From contig NZ_MSCI01000003.1 of the NCBI RefSeq assembly GCF_002954585.1, positions 243,860 through 307,859 on the forward strand: DNA of 64,000 nt. Direction: 5' to 3'. The stretch's first letter is position 1. Every line of letters starts with the position of its first letter. The translations under genes were made by a program, and so were the position numbers. The stretch is from Vibrio chagasii (GTDB taxonomy: Bacteria; Pseudomonadota; Gammaproteobacteria; Enterobacterales; Vibrionaceae). This document shows positions 1-9,273 of the stretch, piece after piece. The notes beneath the pieces were generated by a model. The model searched no databases, was not told the origin of the DNA, and saw nothing but the letters and a program-made list of their open reading frames with translations.

Positions 1-2100
1 TCTAAAAACGCAGCGCTGATTGCATCCCTCAGTGCATTTGCCATCGCCCCGAATGCCTACGCTGTTGATAACTTAATGTCATCCCAAAGCTATACCGGCG
101 CGATCATCGTGCCCAATGCTCAAGTGATGGACACCGGAGATATCTCTTTTCTCTATGGTCAGGGCGTACCCTACAAAGGAAAAACCAGCGAGCTAGACAA
201 TATTTTGTTCAGCGTTGGTTTGTTTGAAGGCTTTGAAGCTGCCGGTCGAATTGTTACTAAAACCTACGACTGTCATCTTTACACCAATGTACCGAATTAC
301 GACCCAAATTGTGGTAACGGCATCCGTGACTTGTCTGCATCGTTTAAATACCAACTTCCTTTTGTCAAAGAGTGGACTGGGTTTGACTTGGCGCTCGGTG
401 TTCAAGATTTAGGTGGTGCTGCCAGCAATTTTGAAACTTACTATGCGGTTGCTGATTACCAACCTGACTTTGTACCAGCAAGGTTTAGTGCGGGTTACGG
501 CAAGTCAGAAGTTAGTCATGGTGTTCTAAATGGGCCATTTGCTAGTTTAGAGTATCAGCCACTGGACTTTGTTCAGCTGATTGCAGAGCACGATTCCCAC
601 CAATTTAATGCTGGCCTAAAGGTGTTCACACCAGAACATTACTTACCACTGGATACGCAGTTATCGTTTCAATACCAGTTTTACACCAGTGGTAATGCCG
701 ATATCGACATTTGGTCGATAGCAGCATCAACCCCCCTAATGGGCTTCTCTGAATCTCGTCGAGTGAATGAGCTAACCCTAGAAGACAAGATTGCAGTAGA
801 GCAAGCGCATCATAAATTCGCTGGCGTGGTTCAGCTTAAAAAAGCGCTGGTCGATGAAGGTTTCCTTAACGTGAGAATCTCTGCGGACGATATTGGTTTA
901 AACGTCGCGTTAGAAAACCGTCGTTATAATCGTAACTCAGTGGATGGCATGGGTGTGGCTCTGGGTATCATCTCCTCTTATGTAGGAGAAGAGATGCTTC
1001 AAGAGCTTGGCGTTAAAGACTACCAGCAACAAAACATTCGCTTGTTTAACTTGGTGAACGACATGCCGATGATGGAAGTGATCACTAGCGCACCCTGTTA
1101 CCGTGAGTTTGTAAAAACTGGTGAGCCTTGTAAAACGCTTCTTGTTCGTACATCTAATGTGAAAAAGAGCTTCGCCAAAGCGAACTTTGATGAAGAGGTT
1201 ACCCGCTCTGGTTTTGGCCGCACACAGGTGATTGTATCTCCGGCTCTATATCACAACACCGCGACAGAGTATGGTGTGTTTGATTACTCATTAGCACTGG
1301 CGACTAACTTGTACACACCACTTTGGAAAGGTGCGGCTTTGGATGTTCGCCACTTAATGCCGTTAGCCAATAGTGATGACTTTGAAGAGGGCGAAATTTG
1401 GGGTAATAATGCTTTTGAAAATGAAGTCGACAGGGTTCTTTTCCATCAAGCATTTCAACTGCCTTATAACCTCACCACTCAATTCTCACTCGGACAAGTT
1501 TATGGAAACTTTTTGGGTGGCGTGAACGAAACCCAGTATGCGAGTAACAGCGGCCGTCATATTTTAGGAACAGAATTCGCGACGTTTTCTCCTCAAGATA
1601 AGTACGATTCAAGAGGCAAAGCGATTGCCGATGCCACGCCAATGATTGGCCACTACACTTACTCAAGACCGGATTGGAACTGGCAAGGCAAAGTACAAGC
1701 CGGCCAATTCTGGAAAGGCGATGAAGGGGTGCGTGTGACTACCAGCCACTGGTTGGGCGACGTAAGAGTTGATGCTTCATACCAAACCACAAAAGCCGAA
1801 GGCAGCAATGAAGCGGAAGACTTTGTGACGCTCTCTATCGCGATTCCTTTAACATTGTGGCGTGATATGAGCCCTGACTATATTCAATTACGTGGTACTG
1901 ACCAGTTTGTTTATGCGTTGCAAACTCGTGTTGGTGAGAGCCATAATAATTTAAGCACAGGTTTAGGTGTCGATACTGGCTTACAACACAATATTGAAAG
2001 GCAGTACTTTAACCGTAACCGCATTGGTGCAAGTTACTATCATGAAAACCGACAGCGCTTACGCAATGCTTACCTAAAATACTTAGAAGCCGTTAAATAG
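1..2100 (+). CDS. YjbH-like exopolysaccharide outer-membrane protein (5' end outside window)
   Basis: The frame is open from base 1, and the residues before the first in-window ATG (position 76) look like the end of a signal peptide (hydrophobic stretch, then APNAYA before VDN). The true start is therefore upstream of the window and the ATG at 76 is internal. About 699 residues are visible. The mature part is rich in aromatic residues and alternating beta-strand patterns typical of a large outer-membrane barrel, and it resembles the YjbH/DUF940 family encoded with group 4-type capsule or YjbEFGH exopolysaccharide genes. It lies directly upstream of wza-wzb-wzc but has its own terminator and is separated by about 500 bp, so it probably ends a preceding operon. 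Family assignment is by overall resemblance; the molecular role of YjbH proteins is not well defined. Confidence 0.8.
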   Translation, partial: SKNAALIASLSAFAIAPNAYAVDNLMSSQSYTGAIIVPNAQVMDTGDISFLYGQGVPYKGKTSELDNILFSVGLFEGFEAAGRIVTKTYDCHLYTNVPNYDPNCGNGIRDLSASFKYQLPFVKEWTGFDLALGVQDLGGAASNFETYYAVADYQPDFVPARFSAGYGKSEVSHGVLNGPFASLEYQPLDFVQLIAEHDSHQFNAGLKVFTPEHYLPLDTQLSFQYQFYTSGNADIDIWSIAASTPLMGFSESRRVNELTLEDKIAVEQAHHKFAGVVQLKKALVDEGFLNVRISADDIGLNVALENRRYNRNSVDGMGVALGIISSYVGEEMLQELGVKDYQQQNIRLFNLVNDMPMMEVITSAPCYREFVKTGEPCKTLLVRTSNVKKSFAKANFDEEVTRSGFGRTQVIVSPALYHNTATEYGVFDYSLALATNLYTPLWKGAALDVRHLMPLANSDDFEEGEIWGNNAFENEVDRVLFHQAFQLPYNLTTQFSLGQVYGNFLGGVNETQYASNSGRHILGTEFATFSPQDKYDSRGKAIADATPMIGHYTYSRPDWNWQGKVQAGQFWKGDEGVRVTTSHWLGDVRVDASYQTTKAEGSNEAEDFVTLSIAIPLTLWRDMSPDYIQLRGTDQFVYALQTRVGESHNNLSTGLGVDTGLQHNIERQYFNRNRIGASYYHENRQRLRNAYLKYLEAVK

Positions 2101-2116
2101 CGGAAATAGAAAGTGA

Positions 2117-2149
2117 AGAGCCAACACTAAGTGTGTTGGCTCTTTTTTT
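2117..2149 (+). terminator. Rho-independent terminator after the YjbH-like gene
   Basis: A perfect 11-bp stem (AGAGCCAACAC at 2117-2127 with its complement at 2133-2143), a 5-nt loop and a run of seven T. It sits 17 bp after the stop codon. Confidence 0.9.
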
Positions 2150-2151
2150 GC

Positions 2152-2270
2152 TCTTGCTCTTGCTCTTAGTTCTTCGTTTACTCGTATCTCGCATCCCTCA
2201 TCTGCTCTTGGGCTATTAAGCTTTTCGCATCCCGTTTACTCGCATCTCGTTACTGCTCTTCCCCCCTTAA
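2152..2270. repeat. Copy of the dispersed palindromic intergenic repeat
   Basis: Pyrimidine-rich text built from the words CTCTTCG, CATCCCGTTTACTCG and ATCTCGCATC. The same words recur in many intergenic regions of this window in either orientation. No coding potential is seen. Confidence 0.6.
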
Positions 2271-2440
2271 AACCATTCAACTAGGTTGATAATAAACACA
2301 ATCTTGTGGATAATGCATACGGATTAAATAAACGTCACGTAAACGCTCGATTTGCTACGTTTTAGTTCAAAATCCCTAGATAAATCATAGATTGATGGGG
2401 ATACATTTTATACGCAGTGTGGTGTCGCGGAGTACCAAGG

Positions 2441-2452
2441 GGCGGTAGCGTC
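2441..2452 (+). promoter_or_regulatory. ops element (RfaH recruitment site) in a JUMPStart-like leader
   Basis: GGCGGTAGCGTC matches the ops core GGCGGTAGCGTN. It lies about 160 bp upstream of the wza start, in a leader whose preceding bases (from about 2414) also look like a JUMPStart element. In enterobacteria and Vibrio, ops pauses RNA polymerase and loads the antiterminator RfaH. The position before a capsule export operon is the expected one. Confidence 0.85.
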
Positions 2453-2613
2453 TTTTGGGGTTCATTCTTTTGATGCCAATTGGAAGCAAGGTCACAGTTA
2501 GTGTTGCTCCTTGCTCTTTTGAATGCAGCGTAACTGATAAAATGATTCGTTTAATTCCTTATGGGTGTCCTTTGGGGTATCACAACACATTCCGTTTCTA
2601 GAACTTGGTTAAC

Positions 2614-3750
2614 ATGAAGATTAATAAAAATCGTCTCCTTTTGGCGCTCCTTCCTGTATTACTTGCAGGCTGTACGACTCCAGGTAGTCACCTATCTACT
2701 GGTGGCAAGAATGTGATTCAGGCCTCTGAAGTTCAGCAAGAGTCTGATATTTCTGAAGTGGTGAACGTTTACCCGCTGACTGCACAGTCAGTATCGACTT
2801 ACCAAACGGGCGAACTGTCGGTTTCAAGAGCAAACCCTGAGTTAGACGTAGACATCGCAAAGTATGAATATAAAGTCGGCGTTGGTGATATCTTAAATAT
2901 TACGATTTGGGATCATCCTGAGTTGACGATTCCAGCCGGTTCTTACCGTAGTAGTACCGAAGCCGGTAACTGGGTACATGCTGATGGCACCATCTTCTAT
3001 CCTTACATCGGTACGGTAGAAGTGGCAGGAAAAACGGTTCGTGAAATTCGAGCTGACATCGCGACACGTTTGGCTAAATACATCGAAAGCCCGCAAGTGG
3101 ATGTTAACGTGGCGGCGTTCCGTTCTAAAAAAACCTACATCACTGGCGAAGTGTCTAAACCGGGCCAGCAGCCGATCACCAATATTCCATTAACGCTACT
3201 TGATGCGGTTAACCGTTCCGGTGGTCTTTCAGAAGATGCCGATTGGCGTAATGTGTCATTAACCCGCAACGGGGTAGAAGAGAACCTATCGCTGTATGGC
3301 TTAATGCAGCGTGGTGATCTAACGCAAAACCGCCTACTGCAAGCGGGTGATATTGTTCATGTGCCGCGTAACGATAATCAGAAAGTTTTCGTGATGGGCG
3401 AAGTGAAAGAGCCTAAATTGCTTAAGATGGACCGCGTTGGCATGAGCCTAACGGAAGCGCTCAGCAATGTCGGTGGTATTAACGAACTGACGGCAGACGC
3501 AACCGGTGTGTTTGTGATTCGTACTTCTGATGATAAATCAGAACGCATGGCCGACATCTACCAGCTAGACATTGCCGATGCATCGGCGCTCGTGATCGGC
3601 ACCGAATTTGATTTGAAACCTTACGATGTGGTTTACGTAACGGCCGCACCAATCACTCGTTGGAACCGCTTAATTGGCCAACTGTTACCGACCATCAACG
3701 GATTTAATAACCTGACTGAAGGTGTCGAGCGTATTCGCACTTGGCCATAG
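2614..3750 (+). CDS. wza: Polysaccharide export lipoprotein Wza
   Basis: Outer-membrane channel that exports capsule or exopolysaccharide. The protein opens with a lipoprotein signal: KINKNRLL, a hydrophobic core and the lipobox LLAGC, giving a mature N-terminal Cys at about residue 20. The Poly_export domain follows (YKVGVGDILNITIWDHPEL), then repeated SLBB domains (for example YITGEVSKPGQ and VFVMGEVKEPK), and a C-terminal segment that could form the membrane-spanning helix (WNRLIGQLLPTINGF). The length of 378 aa is normal for Wza. I chose the ATG at 2614; an in-frame TTG at 2605 would add three residues, and neither has a strong Shine-Dalgarno sequence. First gene of wza-wzb-wzc behind the ops leader. 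Confidence 0.93.
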   Translation: MKINKNRLLLALLPVLLAGCTTPGSHLSTGGKNVIQASEVQQESDISEVVNVYPLTAQSVSTYQTGELSVSRANPELDVDIAKYEYKVGVGDILNITIWDHPELTIPAGSYRSSTEAGNWVHADGTIFYPYIGTVEVAGKTVREIRADIATRLAKYIESPQVDVNVAAFRSKKTYITGEVSKPGQQPITNIPLTLLDAVNRSGGLSEDADWRNVSLTRNGVEENLSLYGLMQRGDLTQNRLLQAGDIVHVPRNDNQKVFVMGEVKEPKLLKMDRVGMSLTEALSNVGGINELTADATGVFVIRTSDDKSERMADIYQLDIADASALVIGTEFDLKPYDVVYVTAAPITRWNRLIGQLLPTINGFNNLTEGVERIRTWP

Positions 3751-3767
3751 GCTAAGAGACAATGGCA

Positions 3768-3800
3768 ATCAGGTCGCATGTTAAATGCGGCCTGATTTTT
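3768..3800 (+). terminator. Hairpin terminator between wza and wzb
   Basis: A 12-bp stem with one G-U pair (3768-3779 with 3785-3796), a 5-nt loop and a following T-rich run. It lies inside the export operon, so read-through to wzb/wzc would need antitermination, which fits the upstream ops element. Confidence 0.75.
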
Positions 3801-3888
3801 ATATTTATACCCAGGTCACTTCGGGATGCTTGAATCCTGCCTATTGAAGTCGCTTGGGAGTACAAGCCCAATACAATTAGAGACAGTT

Positions 3889-4329
3889 ATGTTTAATAAA
3901 ATTTTAGTCGTGTGCGTGGGCAACATTTGCCGTTCTCCTACGGGGGAGCGCGTTCTTCAACAATTACTTCCAGGCAAAGTGATAGCCTCTGCCGGAATCG
4001 CGGCTGAAAAAAGCCGTTTACTCGGTAAGCCAGCCGATGAGACCGCGATTTTAATCGCAGCAGAAAATGGTATAGATGTGGAAAACCATCAAGCACAGCA
4101 AGTGACGCCTCAACTTTGCGCTCAATACGATTTGATCCTAGTGATGGAGAAGGGCCACTTAGAAGCGCTGACTCAGATCTCACCTGAAGCACGCGGTAAA
4201 ACCATGTTGTTCGGTCAGTGGATTGGTCAGAAAGACATTCCCGATCCGCACCGTCAAAGCCGAGAAGCATTTGAATACGCTTATCAGTTGATAGACGAAG
4301 CTGCGCAAGCGTGGGCAAAAAAGCTGTAG
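3889..4329 (+). CDS. wzb: Low-molecular-weight protein-tyrosine phosphatase Wzb
   Basis: Cytoplasmic phosphatase that removes phosphate from the C-terminal tyrosine cluster of Wzc, so cycling the capsule assembly machinery. The P-loop C9-VGNIC-R15-S starts at residue 9, and the catalytic Asp lies in the IPDPH segment near residue 115. The length of 146 aa is typical. The frame extends upstream to 3826, but the ATG at 3889 gives the canonical N-terminus MFNKILVVCVGN. It lies between wza and wzc with about 150-bp gaps on both sides, larger than usual for this operon. Confidence 0.93.
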   Translation: MFNKILVVCVGNICRSPTGERVLQQLLPGKVIASAGIAAEKSRLLGKPADETAILIAAENGIDVENHQAQQVTPQLCAQYDLILVMEKGHLEALTQISPEARGKTMLFGQWIGQKDIPDPHRQSREAFEYAYQLIDEAAQAWAKKL

Positions 4330-4480
4330 CTTGAGGTTTCGCGTTTAATCCGTGTATACGCCATTGACCGTCGAAGCGTCGAGCCGTCGAACCGTCACAA
4401 TGGCAACAATAACAGAATCATAGACAAGAGGTGCGTCGTTCACCCTCTTGAATAGCAATAATTTAGGAAGTAGCAAACCA

Positions 4481-6652
4481 ATGACAACACAACCCTCCCA
4501 GCCATCGCATACAGATAACTCTGATGAGATAGATTTAGGAAAACTGCTTGGCATCTTATTAGATGCTAAATGGCTAATCATGCTCACCACATTCATCTTT
4601 GCTGTGCTTGGTATTGCGTTTGCGCTGCTTTCAACACCGATCTACAAAGCCGATGCGCTGATTCAAATTGAAGAGAAGAGCTCTGGCGGCATCTCTTCTA
4701 TGGTCGGCGATATGGGCGAGTTATTCTCGCAGGAGTCATCAGCAACTACCGAAGTCGAGATCATCAAATCGCGTATGATCTTAGGCGAAACCGTTGATAA
4801 ATTTAACCTAACGACGGTGACTGCACCCATTTACGCACCCATCGTCGGTAAAGGCTTTGCACGCTTAACTGGTGACATCAACCATATTGCGGTCAGCCGC
4901 TTTACCTTGCCAAGTTATGCAAGTGCTTATGGTCACACCATCCAGATTGTTGATGCCGAGCAAGGCACTTACCAACTGGTACGTGATGATGAGCGCGTTA
5001 TCCTACAAGGTAAAGTGGGGGAGTTAGCAACGGCCGATGACTACAGCCTGTTTGTCGCTGGGTTTGAATCTCACAACGGTTTTGAATTCTCTATTGCTAA
5101 ACAAAGCCGACTAGAAGCGATCGAATGGTTGAAAAAATCCTTGTCTCTGTCTGAGCAAGGTAAGCAGACTGGTATCTTGAAGCTGAGCTTTGAGGGTGAA
5201 AACAAACAACAGATCACTGAGATCCTTAATCACATCAGTCAGATCTACTTCTTACAAAATGTGAAGCGCAATTCAGCAGAAGCAGAAAAGAGCCTAGAAT
5301 TTTTAGAAAGTCACCTGCCAGGCATCAAGTCTGAGCTGACGGGCTATGAAGACACGCTAAACAACTATCGCCAGAAGAACGAATCGATCGATTTGGGCTT
5401 AGAAGCGCAATCTACCCTAAAAGTAATGGTAGAGCTGGAAGCGCAGTTGAATAAACTGACGTTTAAAGAGAGCGAGATCAGCCAGCGCTTCACCAAAGAT
5501 CACCCCGCTTATATATCTCTGCTTGATAAGCGTAAAACATTATTGGGTGAGAAGGCTCGCTTAGAAAAGCAGATTCAAAAGTTACCGAAAACACAGCGTG
5601 AAGTGCTACGTATGACACGCGATGTAGAAGTGAACCAACAAATTTACATTCAGCTTTTAAACAAGGTGCAAGAGCTGAGCATTATTAAAGCGGGTACTGT
5701 AGGTAATGTTCGTATTCTCGATGACGCCCAAGCGTATAAGCGTGCCGTTAAACCAAAGAAGCCACTGATCGTAGTATTAGCGACTTTGCTAGGCGGCATG
5801 TTGAGTGTGGCGTTTGTATTAGTGAAAGCGGCGTTCCACCGCGGTGTGGAAAGCCCAGATCAAATTGAACAAATTGGTTTGCCGGTTTACGCAGCGGTAC
5901 CAAAATCAGATTTACAAATTGAGCTAACCAACCGCTTTAAATCGAAAAAAATACAGACCAAAGGCGCGCAGGCACTGCTGGCAGAATCTAACCCAGCAGA
6001 CCTTTCGGTAGAAGCGCTGCGCGGCCTTCGTACCAGCTTGCACTTTGCGATGCTTGAAGCCAAAAACAACGTGTTAATGATCTCTGGCCCGGCGCCAGGC
6101 ATTGGTAAATCTTTCATCTCGACTAACTTTGCGGCAGTAGCGGCTAAAACAGGCCAGAAAGTGCTGATCATTGATGCCGATATGCGTAAAGGTTACCTAC
6201 AGCAAAGCTTTGGTGTGAAATGGGAAAACGGCCTTTCTGATGTGTTGAGCAACAAACAAGAGTTTGCGCAATCAGTAAAAGCAACACCAGTAGAAAATCT
6301 AGACATTCTTACTCGCGGCCAAGTGCCACCAAACCCATCGGAACTGCTAATGCACCCACGTTTTGCAGAGCTAATGGAGTGGGCATCAAAAGAGTATGAT
6401 TTGGTGATTGTCGATACTCCGCCAGTATTAGCGGTAACCGACCCGAGCATCGTAGGTGCGTTTGCTGGCACCACACTAATGGTGGCACGTTACGGTCAAA
6501 ACACCCTTAAAGAGATCGACGTTGCTCGTAACCGCTTCGAACAATCAGGCATCGAAGTGAAAGGCGTTATCTTCAACGCCATCGAGAAGAAAGCATCAAG
6601 CTCATACGGCTACGGTTACTACAACTACGCGTATTCGAGCGACAAGAAATAA
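4481..6652 (+). CDS. wzc: Tyrosine-protein kinase / polysaccharide co-polymerase Wzc
   Basis: Inner-membrane polysaccharide co-polymerase that controls chain length and contacts Wza across the periplasm. The 723-aa protein has TM1 at about residues 31-50, a Wzz-type periplasmic domain with long coiled-coil helices (about 280-420), TM2 at about 428-448, and a cytoplasmic BY-kinase domain. The kinase carries Walker A GPAPGIGKS (about 535), Walker A' IIDADMRKG (about 563) and Walker B VIVDTPP (about 643). The C-terminus has a six-tyrosine cluster (SYGYGYYNYAY), the autophosphorylation site acted on by Wzb. The ATG at 4481 is preceded by AGGAAG; the in-frame TTG at 4448 is less likely. Confidence 0.95.
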   Translation: MTTQPSQPSHTDNSDEIDLGKLLGILLDAKWLIMLTTFIFAVLGIAFALLSTPIYKADALIQIEEKSSGGISSMVGDMGELFSQESSATTEVEIIKSRMILGETVDKFNLTTVTAPIYAPIVGKGFARLTGDINHIAVSRFTLPSYASAYGHTIQIVDAEQGTYQLVRDDERVILQGKVGELATADDYSLFVAGFESHNGFEFSIAKQSRLEAIEWLKKSLSLSEQGKQTGILKLSFEGENKQQITEILNHISQIYFLQNVKRNSAEAEKSLEFLESHLPGIKSELTGYEDTLNNYRQKNESIDLGLEAQSTLKVMVELEAQLNKLTFKESEISQRFTKDHPAYISLLDKRKTLLGEKARLEKQIQKLPKTQREVLRMTRDVEVNQQIYIQLLNKVQELSIIKAGTVGNVRILDDAQAYKRAVKPKKPLIVVLATLLGGMLSVAFVLVKAAFHRGVESPDQIEQIGLPVYAAVPKSDLQIELTNRFKSKKIQTKGAQALLAESNPADLSVEALRGLRTSLHFAMLEAKNNVLMISGPAPGIGKSFISTNFAAVAAKTGQKVLIIDADMRKGYLQQSFGVKWENGLSDVLSNKQEFAQSVKATPVENLDILTRGQVPPNPSELLMHPRFAELMEWASKEYDLVIVDTPPVLAVTDPSIVGAFAGTTLMVARYGQNTLKEIDVARNRFEQSGIEVKGVIFNAIEKKASSSYGYGYYNYAYSSDKK

Positions 6653-6850
6653 AGAGCGGTAACGGGATGCGAGTAATCGGGTAACGAAAAGCTAAAAGGC
6701 AGATACGAGTGGCGAGAGTGAAAAACACCACTCGAATCCGCTCTTCATCTTTTTATCTCTTCGTATCTCGATACTCGTCACCCGCATCTGCTCTTAATCT
6801 CTTCGCATCCCGTTTACTTGTATCTTATCTCTTTATCTAATCGTAAAAAT
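6653..6850. repeat. Imperfect palindromic repeat after wzc
   Basis: GATGCGAGTAATCGGGTAAC-type words on the left are answered by CTCTTCGCATCCCGTTTAC-type words on the right, so the region can fold as a long imperfect hairpin. A central stem forms from CGAGTGG near 6708 and CCACTCG near 6730. Same family as the other intergenic repeats here. No gene is seen. Confidence 0.6.
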
Positions 6851-6922
6851 AACCGTTAAATAGCAGTACCAGTATTCTTGCAATCCTATTTCAAAAAATA
6901 CGGTGGTGTTGCTACCACCCCC

Positions 6923-7737
6923 GTCATTCCAGAACTGAGGAACGAAGTATCTGGAATCTGCTTTTAATCTCTTCGCGTCTCGCTATACGTCACCCGTACC
7001 TATTTTTATCCCCTCGTACCTGCAGTTCAAATTATTCGAAGACTTAGCTTTTGGTTCTCCCCCTTGAACACTGGACTATTGTGAGTAATGGTGTTGATAG
7101 AAGGGGGAGTCAGAGGGGGATGCTAGCGGTGTCTAACCAACCCCTCCCTGCCTCCCCTTATATTAATATTTTTTGCCAAGTAACAATCGTGATAAAGGGG
7201 AGGAGCTAAAAGCAAAACTCGCATACTTTTGTCTTTGACTTTCATATTGCTTGCTCTCTGCCACCCGTTTTTTCATCATTACGTTTATCGATTAATGAAA
7301 TCGTCATTCCAGAACTGAGGAACGAAGTATCTGGAATCTGCTTTTAATCTCTTCGCGTCTCGCTATACGTCACTCGTACCTATTTTTATCCCCTCGTACC
7401 TGCAGTTCAAATTATTCGAAGACTTAGCTTTTGGTTCTCCCCCTTGAACACTGGACTATTGTGAGTAATGGTGTTGATAGAAGGGGGAGTCAGAGGGGGA
7501 TGCTAGCGGTGTCTAACCAACCCCTCCCTGCCTCCCCTTATATTAATATTTTTTGCCAAGTAACAATCGTGATAAAGGGGAGGAGCTAAAAGCAAAACTC
7601 GCATACTTTTGTCTTTGATTTTCATATTGCTTGCTCTCTGCCACCCGTTTTTTCATCATTACGTTTATCGATTAATGAAATCGTCATTCCAGAACTGAGG
7701 AACGAAGTATCTGGAATCTGCTTTTAATCTCTTCGAA
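6923..7737. repeat. 380-bp tandem direct repeat, two full copies plus a partial third
   Basis: The unit 6923-7302 is repeated at 7303-7682 with only about two substitutions (for example C/T in CACCCGTACC versus CACTCGTACC, and GACTTTC versus GATTTTC). A third copy starts at 7683 and stops matching after about 53 bp. Each unit starts with a 38-bp hairpin element GTCATTCCAGA...TCTGGAATCTG, continues with the CTCTTCG/CTCGTACC words, and contains a G-rich/C-rich segment. I see no ORF, promoter or terminator of note inside. It fills most of the space between wzc and the holin gene. Confidence 0.95.
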
Positions 7738-7796
7738 TCTCGATACTCGTCACCCGCATCTGCTCTTTCGATATCTCGTTTACTCGCATCCCGCAT

Positions 7797-8132
7797 CTAT
7801 TTTTTAATCACCCCTCCCGTTAAATACAATCCAATCGCAGCTAACACCGGATAACCAAACGCTTCATTGGTCATTTCTCCCAACGGTTTCCAATCGTAAC
7901 CGTGCATGCAGCCTAGAATGACCATCACATGAAGTGCGACATAGGGTATGGTGAACAACAATACAATGTAGCGTTGCACCAATTTAAAAGGTTCATACGC
8001 TTTCAGTAGTGCTAGCTTGTGCTTCGCCTTTTCTTCATCTGTAAAAAACATCGCATCTCCTGTGTTGGTGATTGCATCTAACCCTTTGCTAATGGAAGAC
8101 TGGCTTCCAAATATTCTCCCGAACAACGTCAT
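7797..8132 (-). CDS. Phage-type holin (3TM/GTA-holin-like)
   Basis: Small 111-aa membrane protein resembling 3TM-type phage or GTA holins, which open the inner membrane so that an endolysin can reach peptidoglycan. A soluble N-terminus (MTLFGRIFGSQ) is followed by hydrophobic segments at about residues 55-76 and 90-108, ending TGGVIKK. The start is the ATG at 8132, preceded by AGGAG at good spacing; the frame's upstream ATG at 8168 lacks this. Its stop codon lies at the edge of a palindromic repeat. An amidase gene on the same strand about 300 bp upstream supports a lysis role. Two rather than three helices are clear to me, so the family name is tentative. Confidence 0.72.
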   Translation of the reverse strand: MTLFGRIFGSQSSISKGLDAITNTGDAMFFTDEEKAKHKLALLKAYEPFKLVQRYIVLLFTIPYVALHVMVILGCMHGYDWKPLGEMTNEAFGYPVLAAIGLYLTGGVIKK

Positions 8133-8246
8133 ACTGCTCCTTAGTTCATTGATGGTTATATACCACATGTATGGCCTTTGACTGACTAACCTTATAGTTC
8201 GACAACCTTAGCGAGGCCTCTCCTCTACCATTTATCCGTTGAATTA

Positions 8247-8440
8247 GATTCCCTATCACGTTCGTCCCTCACTGTAGGGAATGATGACTAGTTTTATTAA
8301 GTTAATAATCCCACGACTCCGTCATTCCGCCATTCTGTTGCTTTAGAGGCGAGGAACGAAGTATCTGGAATCTGCTTTTAGTCTCTTCGCTCCTCGTTCT
8401 CGCGCCACTCACATCTGCTCCTAATCTTTTCGCATCTCGT
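8247..8440. repeat. Repeat-filled gap between holin and amidase genes
   Basis: 8247-8287 is an ATTCCCTA...TAGGGAAT hairpin element, inverted relative to the ones at 30.8-31.3 kb. 8321-8374 is a longer variant of the GTCATTCC...TCTGGAATCTG element. From about 8385 the CTCTTCG/TTTACTCG palindromic repeat begins and continues into the 3' end of the amidase gene. No gene is seen in this gap. Confidence 0.7.
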
Positions 8441-8905
8441 TTACTCGTATCTCGCATCTGCTCTTAATCTCATCACCGGACACGCCTTATTTACTCCCCA
8501 ATCTTTATGGCCCTTTACCGCTTTATCTGAAATAGAGAACTGTTCTTGCAACGCCGCCACCAAGCCAAACAGTGCCTTACGTTGCGAAAACGTGAAATTG
8601 TCGTCTGGTTGCTGCTTTGCGTCACAGCCACCGATCATACAAACCCCAATATTACTTTTGTTGTGCCCTTTCACATGTGCGCCAGTCTGCGATAGCGGCC
8701 TACCTAGCTCTACCTTGCCATCACGACGAATCACAAAGTGATACCCCACATCGCGCCAGCCTCTCTTTTTATGCCAGCGGCGAATGTCATTCACGCCTAT
8801 GTCTTGCTGTGGTGGCGTGGCGCTGCAATGCACGGTAATAAAAGAGAAAGCCAAACCGGCGGGAAGGTGACACAAAAAGGAACAAGGGGATGAAGATTGA
8901 CCCAT
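8441..8905 (-). CDS. N-acetylmuramoyl-L-alanine amidase (Amidase_2, endolysin type)
   Basis: Zinc amidase that cleaves the bond between MurNAc and L-Ala in peptidoglycan. In the 154-aa protein the T7-lysozyme-type residues are present: zinc ligands H26 (TVHCSATP), H133 (GHKDW) and C142 (KACP), with catalytic Y55 (GYHFVI) and K140. The ATG at 8905 overlaps the upstream ORF's stop as TAATG, suggesting translational coupling; the frame runs further upstream to 8953 but lacks homology there. The last residues (RLRADARYE and the stop) are encoded by a copy of the intergenic palindromic repeat, so the original 3' end has probably been replaced. The catalytic core is complete, so it may be functional. 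Confidence 0.88.
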   Translation of the reverse strand: MGQSSSPCSFLCHLPAGLAFSFITVHCSATPPQQDIGVNDIRRWHKKRGWRDVGYHFVIRRDGKVELGRPLSQTGAHVKGHNKSNIGVCMIGGCDAKQQPDDNFTFSQRKALFGLVAALQEQFSISDKAVKGHKDWGVNKACPVMRLRADARYE

Positions 8906-9273
8906 TAATCGCGGCCATTGAGTTCGATGAGTTGCTGGTGGAGTGCGTGACAAAATGCTTCCTCATGTTGTTGTAACCATTGCTGGGATGCAGCTACCTG
9001 GCTTAGTTCCGAATTGCTACGTTTCAGCCAAGCACGTTCCACTGTTTTCGCGTAAGCGTCGTGATAGCGCACATAGCGAAGGTAAGTAATGTAATAGCCA
9101 AGGGTTTCGCGCTTGCTAGCTCGGCTTATCGCCCAACAAACATCCTCATAGCTAACAGCGTTGAAGCCACAAGGTGCAGGTGGTGCGCTATATGCCGAGT
9201 TCTGATCTGAGTAACAGCGAGAGTTAGACTGCGGATAAGGGAGGGAGTAAGAGCAGCACTCTGCACTGGCCAT
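8905..9273 (-). CDS. Unknown protein of the lysis module
   Basis: A 122-aa ORF not recognised. It starts at an ATG preceded by GAGG, and its TAA overlaps the amidase ATG. The N-terminal 35 residues are rich in Ser, Tyr, Pro and Cys. The rest looks helical and charged, with an aromatic segment YYITYLRYVRYHDAYAK at about residues 60-76. There is no signal peptide or clear membrane segment. Position before a holin/amidase pair would suit a lysis accessory or regulatory protein, but sequence alone does not show that. Confidence 0.6.
   Translation of the reverse strand: MASAECCSYSLPYPQSNSRCYSDQNSAYSAPPAPCGFNAVSYEDVCWAISRASKRETLGYYITYLRYVRYHDAYAKTVERAWLKRSNSELSQVAASQQWLQQHEEAFCHALHQQLIELNGRD

Noticed and set aside
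3938..4318. 126-codon minus-strand frame
   Set aside because: Wholly antisense to wzb, which is a certain gene; no homology or start signal.
6653..7796. CRISPR array in the repeat region after wzc
   Set aside because: The repeats are two 380-bp units and palindromes, with no short regular repeats separated by unique spacers and no cas genes.
8905..8953. Amidase start at 8953
   Set aside because: The extra 16 residues overlap the upstream ORF and are not conserved-looking; the TAATG junction at 8905 is the better start.
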